DNA of 64,000 bases from Artemia franciscana (GCF_032884065.1 NC_088867.1:31192731-31256730), one strand, 5' to 3'. Shown: positions 10,411 through 21,751, numbered from the stretch's first letter. Notes: generated by a model not told the origin, from the sequence alone. Translations and numbers: made by a program.

Positions 10411-11589
10411 TTGAGCTCTGTCCAACTTGAAGTTTCTGATCTTTCTTGATTGTCTGGCAGAATGCAAAATATGTCATTGTTGCCCGTAAAAGGGGGATTT
10501 CAAAGCCGCCGGCCGCGTTTGATTCGCGGAAGTCAACTGCAGATCCTAATTAATAAACTAGTCGGCAGCTTGTCCCGTGAGAGACCATTGTTGCGTTCGA
10601 AAAAGGGTTGATTTGATTTGATTCTCAGTTCATAACTTCATCTGATCTGATCAGTCAACTCAGATAGTTCATTTCCACTGGATAATTTGTGTACAATAAG
10701 GACGTGGCTTACCTTATGTGACAGGATTTTTTTTAGGGTAAGTACCAAGTTTACTGGAACTGGACAATTATACATCCCTGCACGTGGGCAACCCAAGAAG
10801 TAGGCTACTGACCTGTCCTAGGGGGTAGGCGGCTTTTCTGCTTCTATGATCTGTTTCTTTACCAAAATAACATGTTTTAACTTGAAACCGATTCTTAACC
10901 TGTTGCCAGTTCAAGGATTCTATAGTACAAATTCGAATACACTATTCTTACGGGTCTTATAGATATCCGGTATTTGCCAGACTACTAGCCTAGCCTATAT
11001 CAAAATAACGATTTCGAGTGTCGGCGAAATCGGCTTCACAAGTCACAACAGAGCAAAATAACACTAGGGAGTAGGGTCAAGAACTATGCTTTCCTTGCTT
11101 TGCAAACGGGCCATAATTATAGCGCCGCCCACTACGCTTGCGTCATTTAAAGCGAGACAAACATTCGGGTTTAGAAATTTCTAGTAAAGGTAATATGCGG
11201 TCTGCACACGTCGAGGAAATTGGGGAGGTCGTATCTTTTTTTTGCTTTGTTCAAAATATGTAGTTATTGGAGCCAGCGCTGGTGCAAGACCGATTGAGTT
11301 TCTGTAGGGACGTTCACTATCGCTAGTGGTGCTAGTGTGACTGCTGTTCGAGTGTGTCGCACTTTTTCCAGGTCTTGGCGCTACTGTCTAGTGTTATTTT
11401 GCTCTGCTTCACAATATAGGAGGATAGGAGGATGGATTTTAAGATGTAGGCCAAAGCCAGCCATACCAAATCTGTTTTCAAAGGGACAAATCTGTTTTCA
11501 AAGTGCTGATATGTCTAAATTTTATGTCACAGTGCTCAAAGTGTATTAAAAGTGTATTATTTTGCTCTTCAAAGTGTATTGTTTTGTTC
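10411..11589. other. hAT left arm, noncoding
   Basis: No recognisable gene. It includes a locally GC-rich stretch near 10505-10545 and a region near 11200-11400. The transposase promoter or 5' exons could be here but none is recognisable. Confidence 0.4.
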
Positions 11590-12160
11590 TGTTTTGGGGA
11601 GACCGGAAATCTCGAAAAACGGTTAGAATGGTGGGATCGGCGTATCAGGGACCCGATCAAACTGACTTGTAAATAAAAATTTACTCGGTCCGATAGTCGT
11701 AGGGGGAGTGGAGGAAGGGGGAATCCGCAATATTGAGTCATGCGTAAATTTGGAACGGGTGATTAGATTCAAGTGAAATTTAATAATTCAACAGAGGACA
11801 TGTCTCTGGTGATCTTTTTCATGTCCGGACCGGATCCGACAACTATTTGGGGGGGGGGAGGATACGTGAACGGCTTAGACTGGAGAGATCGGGATGTAAC
11901 TTTGTGGGAATAAAAAACAGATGCTCTGGATAAATCATTTACAGAAAAGTACGCATCATTACAGCCAAATCCAAAAATAAAATACTTTTTACAAAACGAT
12001 ACATTCTCGTGATTCCCATGTTCATGGTCATTTTTATCTCAAGGGTTTTGGTTTCAAATGATCAGAACGAAAAGCCAATTCTGTATTTCATTTTGTGAAC
12101 CAGCCTTGCAAGTGCCATACGAGCTACTAGCTCTTGTTGTGTTTCATATCATTCCTTTTA
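11590..12160 (+). repeat. Degenerate S285 element inside the hAT
   Basis: Phrases typical of the S285 family occur in order: GGCGTATCAGGGACCCGATC (11638), GGAACGGGTGATTAGATTC (11751), ACCGGATCCG, a G-tract at 11850, GGAGAGATCGGGATG (11883), and the element tail (AAGTGCCATACGAGCTACTAGC, with AGCTCTTGTT, near 12108-12140). It is much more diverged than the copies right of 34 kb. Confidence 0.6.
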
Positions 12161-12599
12161 GATTGTTTTGTATAACTCTGCTGGAATTAACAAGTGGGCC
12201 AAAATTAAATAAATCATTGTCTGTAGGTAGCCTACTCTCCAAGTTCCAAGGCTAGACAGCTGTTAAAATTAGAAACATTGTGAGAACAAGTGTTATAATG
12301 AGTCTTGTTTTCATCAGTTGTGTTACAGTGATGGCTTACCTTTTGTGGCGTGAATTTTGTCTAGGGTGTGTGGCCTACCGCCCATTTGCGCTCATAAGAA
12401 ATACTTCTGATAACTATAGGTAACCTATACTCCTGAAGAATATTAATGATTCAAACCACCTTAAACTTCCAATGTTCAAACTTTCCAAAATATTAGTCGT
12501 TTTAACTAACAGCTTTCTCCTTAAAAAAAATATAAGCAAAAGGAAGATAAAACAAAATCACCTTAGTAAACAGGAAAATATTAGTTCCTTACTTATTCA

Positions 12600-13597
12600 A
12601 GAAAATGGATTTTAACGCACGGAGAGAACCAATAATTTTTTTTCAATTTGAGCCCCAAAGCGAACTGTTATGGTTTTTGGGATCCCAACACGTAAGTGGA
12701 GGGATATCTATGACATCGCAAAAGTTGTCCGTCCGTCCGCCTGTTAGCACGATAACTCTCGATGGGTTAGAGATATTTTCTTCAAATTTGGTATGAGGAT
12801 CAATTGGGTCAAAGTACAGGCCAAGTTTGTAGATGAGCCCTGTAGCCCCATATCTAGGGGTGGGGGAGGGGTTTCAAAATAAGGAACGAAACAAATGTTT
12901 TAAAAAGCCAATGAGATAGTCCATATAGGACATGCTGAATCCATATCTGGAACTTATTTTCTCGCCGGACAATTAGTTCGTCCGGAATCTGGCCAAAACC
13001 GGAAAATTTGTTAAAAGTAAAAGTTTTATTTGAAGTTGATTAAGGGCTCGATTAAGGAGGTAAGAAGACAGGCTGAATTCGTATATGACAATCGTCAACT
13101 ACCCGGACGATTAGTTTGCCCGGAATCCGGCCAAAGCCGGAAAAAAATTAAAAGTTTTATTTATAGTTGATTAAATGTTCAGTTTAGGGGTAAGAAAATA
13201 TACTGAATCCATATATGACAATTATTTTCTACCCGGACATACAGTTCGCCCGGAAATAGGCCTAAACCGGAAAATTTTAAAAAGTAAAATTTAAAGTTAA
13301 TAAGAGGTCCGATATAGTGGTAAGGAGAGCAAATAGGGCTCGCCGGGCAAATAGTTCGCCCGGAACCGGCCAAAACCTGATTTTTTTTTTTTTTTTTTTA
13401 AGTATAAAGTTTGTCTGAAGTTGATTAGAGTTTCGATATAAGATTAGGGGGATGTACTTCATTTATTTTGAGGTTTAGTTTTTGCTGGACAAGTAGTTCA
13501 CCGTGAATCCGGCCGAAAACGGATATTTGGTAGAAGCAAGGCAGGAAGCTTTGATCAAAGATAGGGTAAAAACCATATGCTGAATCCAAACCTGAAC
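12600..13597. repeat. Tandem repeat of about 110-145 bp inside the hAT
   Basis: After a head with GTCCGTCCGTCCGCCTG (12727), five units follow. Each is anchored by a CCGGACAATTAGTTCGCCCGGAA-type phrase (near 12966, 13100, 13234, 13342 and 13486) plus CGGCCAAAACCGG and GCTGAATCCATA. The last unit runs straight into the left arm of the palindrome at 13598. Confidence 0.75.
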
Positions 13598-14100
13598 TTT
13601 GTTTTCTCGGAAGACCAGTCATTAGTCAAATATTAAATAATACAGATATTCAAGGAGTCTGGCGAAGACCGGATCTACAAGACGCAATTGTCTGGATCAA
13701 ATATAAAATTTATGGGATCTCATCGAAACCTTTGGTCTTGTTATGTTATATTTTGAGAGAACCCTGCAAGTCAGGAGTGTTGATAGTGAGATTTATAGTC
13801 AGAGCGCATTTTAGTGGACACGTGCTGTACTTCTGTCATGTATATAAGACTTATATACATGACAAAAGTACAGCACGTGTCCACTGCAATGCGCTCTGAC
13901 TATAAATCTCACTATCAACACTCCTGACTTGCAGGGTTCTCTCAAAATATAACATAACAAGACCAAAGGTTTCGATGAGATCCCATAAATTTTATATTTG
14001 ATCCAGACAATTGCGTCTTGTAGATCCGGTCTTTGCCAGACTCCTTGAATATCTGTACTATTTAATATTTGACCAATGACTGGTCTTCCGAGAAAACAAA
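13598..14100. repeat. 503-bp near-perfect palindrome
   Basis: Bases 13598-13848 and 13850-14100 are reverse complements, 251 bp each, with about six mismatches and a single-base centre at 13849 (GTCATGTATATAAG / CTTATATACATGAC). The left arm continues the preceding tandem repeat, so the palindrome probably arose by inverted duplication in place. It ends 85 bp before the transposase start. If transcribed it would form a very long hairpin RNA. Confidence 0.95.
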
Positions 14101-14185
14101 CTTATATTATAAGTGCGCACGAGCCTAAACAAATACATGTTGCAGTATGTCCAGTAACAAACAACACTTTCCAGGCTCATGAGAA

Positions 14186-16408
14186 ATGTCAGACGCAGAT
14201 TATTCTGACTCCAATGAAGCTCAGGATATAAAAAGAAGGAAAATTGAAAAGAAAATCGAAATTGTTCCTAGCAGTAGTGGCTCAGATGAGGAATTGATAA
14301 TTGTGGAACCAAGCCCCAAGCCCCGAAAGAAAAAGAACAGTGGAAAACGTTACGAGCAAAAGTATGTGAAATCCTGGGAGATGGAAGATACATTTAAAGG
14401 CTGGCTTTCGAAGAAGCGCGGATCTGAAGTTGCTATCTGTTTGTGGTGCAACGCTGAGCTTTCCTACAGAAAGGGTAAAACAGATCTCACTGCCCATGCC
14501 CGTACTTCTGTGCATGTTAAAAACACAGTGACCCCAAAAGCTATGCCTCCTGCTATTTCAGTGTACATGGTTCATAACGAGTTTCCGTCTGTGCTTGAGA
14601 CTGAAGCTAAAATTGCTTCATTTCTGGTCAGCAACAACCTGCCATTTTCCCTTTCGGACCAGTTGATTCCCCTGCTGAAAGCGATGCCACCAAAATCGGT
14701 CCTTGATAAAGTGCGTCTCGGGAAACAAAAAGTTGTGAATGTTGTTCGTCAGGGACTCGGTCCTTACTACAAGCAAAAAGTTGTCAAAGAAATGAAGGTG
14801 TGACCTTTTTCTTTGGTCATCGACGAAACGACGGATGTGGGAACCGTTAAGCAGCTCGCTGTATGTGTTTCCTTTTGTAACAACGAAATGGAAACGGACA
14901 TCGATGTCATTGATTTTGTGGAGTGCTCAAACGGATCAGCAGTTTCCATTTTCACCAAACTGGAGGAAACTTTGGAGTTTTTAAGAGTAAGGGAAGTGCC
15001 TTTACGGAATTAGGTCGGGTTCTGTATTGATACCACGAGCGCCATGATGGGTTGTAACAACTCAGTGGCGACTCTGATCCAAAGAAGCTACCCTTGGGTA
15101 TTAATAGTGAAGTGCAGTTGTCATTCCATTCATCTGTGCGCCTCATATGCCTGCAAGAAACTGACGAAGACTCTAGAAGACCTGTGTCGTCATGTGTACA
15201 ATCATTTCAATATGAGTGCCAAGCGTACAGCTGCCCTGAAAGGATTTCAATTGTTTTCAGAGACTGCGGTCCACAAGATATTGGCACCAGGTCAAACAAG
15301 ATGGCTTTCGCTACAGAACTGTGTCCACCGAATTCTAGAGCAGTGGAATGCCCTAACCTTGTATTTTACCAGTGCCCATTTTGAAGATCCGACTCACGGC
15401 AGTGAGTTAGTTCTGAGTGCACTGAAAAATCCATTTATGAGGATCGTCATGATGTTCGTGGACTACGCGCTGGGACTTTTGAATGACTTCAATACCCTTT
15501 TCCAGTCCCAGGCGCCTATTTTCTACCGACTGAAAATCGAAGTCATTCAATTGGTGGAAACTCTGTTGAAAAACTTTATGAATGCTCGCGCAGTAAGGAG
15601 CTGTACCGACATCATGAAAATTGATGTTAAAGACGAAGCCAGTTATTTAGATCTGCAAAAGGTCTACCTCGGCTTAGATGCCGAAGCAGCGATGACCGGC
15701 CTTCTTGCGTCTAGTGATGGACGAAATGCCAATCCTGACAAAGTTGACAAGGTTTATTCTACCGCGAGAGAATTTTACAAGGAAGTGGTGGTCCAGATTA
15801 AAAACCGCTTCTCGTTCGACTCGGACATTTTCGCCTTCTCAGAACTACTTGACCCTGTTCAGGCTCAGGATCTGAATCCTCCTAGCCTGGCACCATTTTT
15901 GGCAAAATATAGCTTACCCTCCTGGTCCAAAAGTCTGATAGACAGAGAGTGGAGAGAGCAGAGCTCTGTAAGACAGCCAAATGGAGATGATGCCAGTTTG
16001 CTCTCAGTAACTGACTACTGGAAGCTTATATTTGCCCAGAAATACTCTAACGGCAAACCAAAGTTTGGTAACCTGAGGCTTTTCGTTGAGTACCTGTACG
16101 CTCTACCGTTTTCGAACGTAATAGCGGAGAGACTGTTTAGTACTTTGAAGGACGTCAAAACAGACAAACGTAACTGCCTGTCGACAGTTACGATTAGTTC
16201 AACGCTTCAGACTAAACTTGGCATGAGTAGGCTTAAGGTGACACCTCAGTCTCTGGTCGTAGATGGGAGCATGAGGCAGTTACTGAAAAGCGTAGTTGCT
16301 TCCGCAACCTCTACTGAAGCTAGTGCCGCTATCTTGAAATCGGCTTCTTTAGCGCGAGCTCGTCTGGCCCCGGAAAGAGCAAACAATACCGTTGACCATC
16401 AGGATTAG
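14186..16408 (+). pseudogene. hAT transposase with two in-frame stops
   Basis: One continuous frame of 740 codons is interrupted by TGA at 14801-14803 (codon 206) and TAG at 15011-15013 (codon 276), with no frameshift. Residues 1-60 are acidic/basic with an NLS-like KPRKKK. A BED-type zinc finger follows (C85, C88, H104, H110). The catalytic core begins at LVIDETTDVG, continues through CIDTTSAMMG, CSCHSIHLCASYACKKL (about 310-326) and TRWLSL (about 371-376), and ends in the hAT dimerisation domain (about 611-681, with ALPFSNVIAERLFSTLKDVK). The order and length fit a full-length hAT transposase, which cuts and rejoins DNA at the terminal repeats. An AATAAA lies at 16587. The start at 14186 is the first ATG of the frame after the palindrome. 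Suppressed stops or an intron covering them are possible but have no support in the sequence. Confidence 0.92.
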
Positions 16409-16578
16409 CTGCAGTGTGATCTAGTGAAAATTCTGGCTGTGATTCGTATTCATAATTCTAGTTCAAGTTATGTGATCAAGTAGTTTTAGCTGCAGTGTGA
16501 TACAGTGAAAATTCTGCCTGAGTTCTGTTACTCGTATTCGTAATTCTAGTTCTAATTATGTGAACAAACAGTTTTAGA
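16409..16578 (+). repeat. Two-copy 80-bp direct repeat after the transposase
   Basis: TTTAGCTGCAGTGTGAT and the following AATTCTAGTTC... phrase occur twice, starting near 16406 and 16487. This is a simple tandem duplication in the transposase 3' UTR. AATAAA follows at 16587-16592. Confidence 0.75.
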
Positions 16579-16586
16579 TGACTTTC

Positions 16587-16592
16587 AATAAA
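16587..16592 (+). terminator. Polyadenylation signal of the hAT transposase
   Basis: AATAAA 179 bp after the transposase stop, the first in the 3' flank. Confidence 0.55.
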
Positions 16593-16998
16593 ACCATTTA
16601 GTTTGCATAAGTTTTGTATGAAAGAAACATTGTTCCTTGTTGATAGCTGATTTTGGAGTGATAATAAGTCTTCACCATCCGGAATCTGGGTTCCCAGGTT
16701 TTCCGGGATTTTTTTTTTGAATTTCTTCTGCGATACTTCAAAATTCGGGAAATCTGAAAGTTCAAAAGCCCCTTTTTTCCGGATGATTTTGATATACTTT
16801 CGGACCGGTTCATACTCGAGATGCAAGAAGAAGAAGACGTCAAAGAATAATCTGGAAGCCCAGATTCCGGAAGTTCCGGGAGGTGAAGACCGGACTTAAG
16901 ACTCTAAAACATATTTTCGATTCTACTTTGTTCTGTCTCTCTATTACTGACATTTTTACCACCAATACAACTGGTATGTGAGACAAAACAGCTTTTTA

Positions 16999-17100
16999 AA
17001 ACCTCCTGATTTTTTCCCCGACTTAAAAAAAACCTCCCGATAATCTCCCGACTTTTTTGGAGTCGTTACTGATTTTCAGAAAAAAAAAGTGGAAGCACTG
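16999..17100 (-). repeat. hAT right terminus
   Basis: Contains CCTCCTGA, CCTCCCGATAATCTCCCGAC and the terminal repeat AGTGGAAGCACTG at 17088-17100, the reverse complement of the left end. Confidence 0.85.
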
Positions 17101-17108
17101 GTACGGTA
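17101..17108. repeat. Right target-site duplication of the hAT element
   Basis: GTACGGTA, identical to 10303-10310. Confidence 0.92.
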
Positions 17109-17210
17109 AATTATCTGCACCATAATGCATTACTGTAAATCACCTGTCTGTGTCCAACCTAGCATTCTCGAACACTTATGAGGCACACTGTAGAAGAAGA
17201 ATTAGTCATG

Positions 17211-17345
17211 ATGGATTTCAACCAAATCAAAAGCTGTGTTATTGTAGAACTTTTAGAAGTCATTTTCCATGAAGTCATATATCTGTGGAATGTTTATCCA
17301 AAAGGATCATTTTTGAGAACTAAAAATTTTGATTGCCTAGTTATG
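17211..17345 (+). CDS. MAD2L2: REV7/MAD2L2, N-terminal coding exon
   Basis: The exon encodes the start of the HORMA domain: VELLEVIFHEVIYLWNVYP, then KGSFLRTKNFDCLVM. It aligns with the first helix and loop of REV7 (vertebrate pattern FLEV..HLILY.R.VYP.GIF). It ends at a consensus donor, ATG/GTAAGC, in phase 0. Joined to 56997 it continues without gap relative to REV7. REV7 binds REV3 in DNA polymerase zeta and REV1 in translesion synthesis, and in vertebrates also acts in shieldin and as an APC/C inhibitor. The start is uncertain: in-frame ATGs lie at 17178, 17208 and 17211, and the last gives a start like known REV7. Alternatively the exon begins at an acceptor (AG at 17161-17162 or in CTGTAG near 17192). 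The hAT element ends only 110 bp upstream. Confidence 0.85.
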
Positions 17346-17374
17346 GTAAGCTATGGGTCTATGCTTACAACATT

Positions 17375-19815
17375 TGGTAAATTTGGGGACAGTTTTTATT
17401 ACCAGTCCATGCTACAAATAATGTGAACATACCAACCAATGCCTTTTTTTATGGTTTTTCTGGATACAATAGTTATCTTATTTAGAAACTCAATTCTAAG
17501 CCCTTTATTGACCCTCTAAAATGATACTTTATTCTTTTATTTTTGCTATAGAAAAGGGTTAAAATAGTGGTTAAAAAATTATTTTTTAATTGTAATTTAA
17601 TTTTTCTAAAATTATGAAATCTACAGGCATTGATTTATCATGATCTGATTGAATTAACAATTTTAATATCTTTCAATATTCCTGTTTACTAGCATATATG
17701 CTAAACTGTTGGCATCACCATTTTTTCAACAATTCTAACAATGAATTGAATGAATTATGACAATATTGAGAATCAGAAAACACATAGGAAATAGCCTATA
17801 CAATTTTGGCAGTATGTTTACACATGATGGGGGGGGGCTGAAGTGAAGTGTAGTAGAGTTGCAGTCAAAATGGGTACATGTTTAGTTTAGTCACAAGCTT
17901 TCTAAACCAGTTTAGAGCACTTAGAAATACTAATTCTAGAAATGCTTCCATTTCTGGTTGACCCTCCTCCTCCATGGGGCAAACTAAAAATGCATAAAGT
18001 AGGCAGGGTTTTAAAGCTGAGGGAAAAGTTGGGGTTATACAGTATGAATGAAATTATATTCAAAATACTAATTCCAGTCATCACCAGTAATTTCTATATA
18101 GTAGGAAGTCAAAAGATAATTAATAAACTCACACATCCATTGATGTTAATATCCATTTTCACTTTCAAGTTTGAACTAGCCTGCTGTTTAAAGAAAACAA
18201 ACATTGGTAAAATTCTAGTTAATTGACTTCTTGTTATCTTGGAAGGTGTTTAGGTTAGGAAAATGAAACTTTCAGGGATGGGACTACAGGCTAAAGTATG
18301 TCCTGGGAAGGTATTTTGAAGTATCTACCTCTATTCCTTCTCCCTCTAGGGGGCCCAGAAATTAGCCTACATGACAGGTTACCTATTGAAATTTTGACAA
18401 AACAACATTTTACCAGAAGTTTCAGTTCCTACTTGCTTTTTCTCTGCCTTTAGTTCTGAAAATGCAATTCCTGTTATTTGAGTAGAATTTTGAGCCATAT
18501 CAATGTTTTTTTCAAAATTTAGGAAATATATTTGCATTTCTTTAAAACCTTATAAAATGGAATTGAGCAAAGTTTTGAAGCTGAAAACAATTTTGTTGTA
18601 CTTCAATTAAGCAGAAGATCTATTTTGCAAGGTTTCACTTTTATAACACACATATTTTTAAAGATCATCAAAGGTCAGGGCCCTCTAGAGGGAGAAGGAG
18701 TGGAGATAGTTGCTTCAAAGTACCTTCCCAGGACATACTTTAGTCTGTAGATTCATCCCTGAAAGTTTCATTTTCCTAACCTAAATCCTTTCTTAGATAG
18801 CAAGAAGTCAATTAACTAGAATTTTACCCAAACATCCAATTTTGCTTATATTTTATATAAGCAAATTTGCTTATATAGCAAATTTATTATATAAATTTGC
18901 TCTATGCTTTGCTCTATAGTATACCTAGAGAGCAAAGCAAACTAGTCTATGAGCCCTGCAGGCAGTGGGGCATGGTCTGTATTCTGATCTGTTGACTTGT
19001 TAGTTGATGTTTATGACCTACTTTTTGTTTACTTTTTCAGGCTTCAAGCTGAATAATTGTTCAATAAATATAGAATCAAGATCTTGTCCTTCTGCCTGTG
19101 GGGCTCATGGACTAATTTGCTTTGTTGTATAGGTAAGGTTACCTCAGTATTCAATCACATTTGTTTCACCAAAGGCCTTCCCATAGCCAAAGCATCTTTT
19201 CAAACAAATTGATTCTCAAAATGAAAAACTGTATAATGTCCATTTTGTCAGAACCATTTCTTCAAATCAATGGAACATAAACTTAGTATATAACTAATTG
19301 CTCTGATTCACTGATTTGATGGCTAGTTTAAACTCAAAAGTGAAAGTAGATAATTAGTATTAATGGATATGTAAGTTTTTTAATTGTCTTTCAACTTACT
19401 ATACAGAAATCACCAGTGATGACTAGAAATAGTATTCTAAATATAATTTCATTCATATTACACAACCCCAACATTTCCTTTGGCTTCAAAACCCTGCCTG
19501 CTTTATGCATTTTTAGTTTGTTGAAGGGGGATTTTGCAGCATAGTTTTCAGTTTAGACAGCTTGTGATGAAACTAAACATTTACCTCAAAATGTCTTAAC
19601 TATAGTTATTTTGTATATAATGAAGTAAGAATTGTTGTTTGTAACCCATTTATATAGCCAAAAAGAAGAAAAAGGTGTCATCTTTAAGGATCCATAAAGG
19701 GCTCAAAATTGAATTTCCAGGTATTATTATATTCACAAAGAGCATAAAAAAGGCATCAAGTAGGATGTTCACCTTATTTGTTGGTCAGTAATGAAAAGTG
19801 TCCCAAATTTACCAA
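17375..19815. repeat. Large imperfect inverted repeat (about 2.4 kb)
   Basis: Matching segments occur in reverse order and opposite strand: 17375-17460 with 19725-19815, 17490-17540 with 19670-19715, 17870-18180 with 19330-19580, 18205-18360 with 18684-18840, and 18932-18970 with 19090-19131. Examples are TTGGTAAATTTGGGG, AAACTAAAAATGCATAAAG and CTAAAGTATGTCCTGGGAAGG. Identity is roughly 75-90 percent by eye. It starts just after the MAD2L2 donor. Probable origin: a long foldback transposon, or an inverted duplication of repeats. Confidence 0.8.
18205..18840. mobile_element. Foldback element at the core of the inverted repeat
   Basis: Arms of about 155 bp (18205-18360 and 18684-18840) are closely matched inverted copies flanking a 320-bp centre. 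Both carry CTCCCTCTAG.GGG and GGTTAGGAAAATGAAACTTTC. A diverged relative of the centre plus one arm lies at 23486-23850. Confidence 0.6.
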
Positions 19816-20094
19816 TATTTCTATTTGATTTTGTCTTGCCTAGATTTGATTTGCTATAATTAAATAAACTTTTCATATTTGCATATTAGCCTATTTTTGC
19901 CTGTTTTCTTTCCTATGTCTTGAGTTTCATTTTAATATCATATAGCTTGTCTAAATTCAGCAAAAGTTATTCCCTTTTAAGGAGATAGGGCCAAGGTAGA
20001 TACTTCAAAATACCTTCTAAGGGCTTTGCCATTGTTCCTGAATTTTTTTTTATTTACATATATCCCCCAATCTCCAAGTTAGCAAAAAACCTTT

Positions 20095-20900
20095 ATAGCA
20101 AAAAATTTTTCACCCTAATACCCTTAGTATTAATAGCAACAGTAGTATTAGTAGCAGTAGAATAAATAATAGTAGCCTTAGCCTTAGTAGCAGTAGTAGT
20201 AGTATGAGTAGAAGGAGTGCTATTGGAATGCAAATTTTTGCTTTTGATTAGTTCAACATTCCCTGCAGCAAGCCCTATTATTTTCATCTTTACACAAGAA
20301 ACTGTTCCTAAAATGTTGCTGTTATGCCCTTTTGACAACCTACATACAAATTAGTTGTTTGGATTCAATTCACCTTATTTCCCCCCTCAAAATTCCTTGA
20401 AAATTTCACCTTCTTGCAATTAGGCATAGTTGTAATAGTAGCTACAGTAGTAGTATTAGGATTACTAGTGGTAGTATTAATTTTAATAGTACTTGTCCTA
20501 GTTGCACCATTAGTATTAACATATTGCCATTTGGCCAGTTGAATATCCCTCTAATTAAGTCCTGAAAACTTCAATTTAATACAATTAGCCATTGCAATAA
20601 CATTGCTGGTATGTCCTTTTGATAACCTGTTTACTCATATACTTCTTGATATTTTCATTGGATGCTCAAAGCCTTACAAGTAGTTTGAATAGTAGTAGTA
20701 GATGAAGTAGTAGTAGTAGTAGCAGTAGCAAATGCAGCAGTGATACTAGCATTAGCAGTAGTGTGCATCTACTACCTGTGGGTCAGGTGATATTTCCCTT
20801 TAAGCATTCTATGTAATTTTCAACTTAATACCCATCCTAAGATATGCTCTCTTGACATTGTAGATGCACACAGCATCTTTTGATTTAGTTCAGATTGTCC
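20095..20900 (+). repeat. S240 tandem repeat with GTA runs
   Basis: Units carry TTCACCTTAATACCCTTAG-type and GTCCTTTTGACAACCTG-type phrases, separated by runs built of GTA/GTAGCA (20140-20215, 20430-20520, 20690-20765). This is the same family as 36480-38650, in the same orientation. Confidence 0.75.
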
Positions 20901-20929
20901 GTCAATGTTGTATCTGATATGCTGAATCT

Positions 20930-21187
20930 AATGATGTATTTTTTGTTAAGATTCTATCACTTTTAAGGGGTGTTTCCCCATATTATCTAAAATAAGGGAA
21001 ATTTTCTCAGGCTTGTAACTTTTGATAGGTAAAACTAAACTTGATAAAACTTATGTATTTAAAATCAGCATTAAAATGCGATTCTTTTGATGCAACTATT
21101 GGTATCAAAATTCTGTTTTTTAGAGTTCTGGTTACTATTGAGTTAGGTTGCTCCTTACTTCAGTTTATTACCATGAACTGTTTGATT
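20930..21187 (-). repeat. Composite-repeat module A, inverted copy
   Basis: Reverse complement of the module at 60650-60900: AACAGTTCATGGTAATAAACTG (near 21165-21186), AAGGAGCAACC, CTCAATAGTAACC, AAACATCCCC-type tail. It directly abuts the LINE ORF1 fragment on its right. Confidence 0.75.
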
Positions 21188-21339
21188 CTTGTGTTCCATA
21201 TGCCACTATCTTAAGCTGATATTTCCGTCTTTCTCTGTTGTCATGAATAATTTTTTTCACATCACTATCAAAATTCTTATTGCTGTAACTATGAGACTGA
21301 CCCAGCTTACTTTTAACTATGTATTCTATTTATTTTCCA

Positions 21340-21751
21340 TTTTGGCTAGGGAGCATTTGCTTGCAACATCTCTTTCTAAATTTGAAATTCTTCTATTCAT
21401 GTTCACTGGTTCTTGCTTGAGATCTTCTCAGAACTGATTAACCAAGGCAGTCACAGCTTTTGAGACTACTGTTTCAATTAAATTTTGGGTAGTGTCTGAG
21501 CCTAGGCTGATGTTTTCACTAACCTTACAAACTGGGCAAGACCATTCACATGTAAGACTATCAGTCATTTTTCAGAACAATGCATGTTCTGACTTTGATA
21601 TCCCAATATGCTCTCTGCATAACCATTTGTCACAACCGTCACATAATAAGGCTGAAGACTTTTCATCAAGTTGAACCTGACAGCTACCACATTCATCCTT
21701 TTTCATTTTAGAACTTACCCACATTCTCTTGTTGTTTATTCGGGGTGGCAT
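21340..21751 (-). pseudogene. LINE ORF1-like PHD-finger protein, broken
   Basis: On the minus strand an ATG at 21751 opens a frame of 59 codons with CGSCQVQLDE and LLCDGCDKWLCREHIGIS, a PHD-type zinc-binding pattern (C21, C24, C37, C40, C45, H48). It ends at a TGA (21572-21574). The same frame continues with WSCPVCKVSENI, the last Cys pair of the finger, then a coiled-coil-like stretch with another stop near 21435. PHD fingers at the N-terminus followed by a coiled coil are known in ORF1 proteins of CR1-group LINEs. The finger has Cys and His swapped relative to the usual order. Interrupted on the left by a module-A repeat. A host PHD-gene exon is less likely, because the frame is broken and no splice sites are evident. 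Confidence 0.6.

Larger units (their letters stand above)
10311..17100 (+). mobile_element. Complete hAT DNA transposon (6790 bp)
   Basis: Both ends carry the 13-bp perfect terminal inverted repeat CAGTGCTTCCACT, flanked by the exact 8-bp duplication GTACGGTA. Subterminal regions contain repeated CTCCCGA motifs in both orientations (at least six within 10324-10405, two or more within 17030-17055), as expected for transposase binding sites. The transposase frame is at 14186-16408 on the plus strand. The 3.9 kb left of it holds an S285-type fragment, a tandem repeat and a large palindrome. The perfect duplication suggests a fairly recent insertion. The two stops in the transposase mean this copy probably cannot move by itself. 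Confidence 0.93.
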
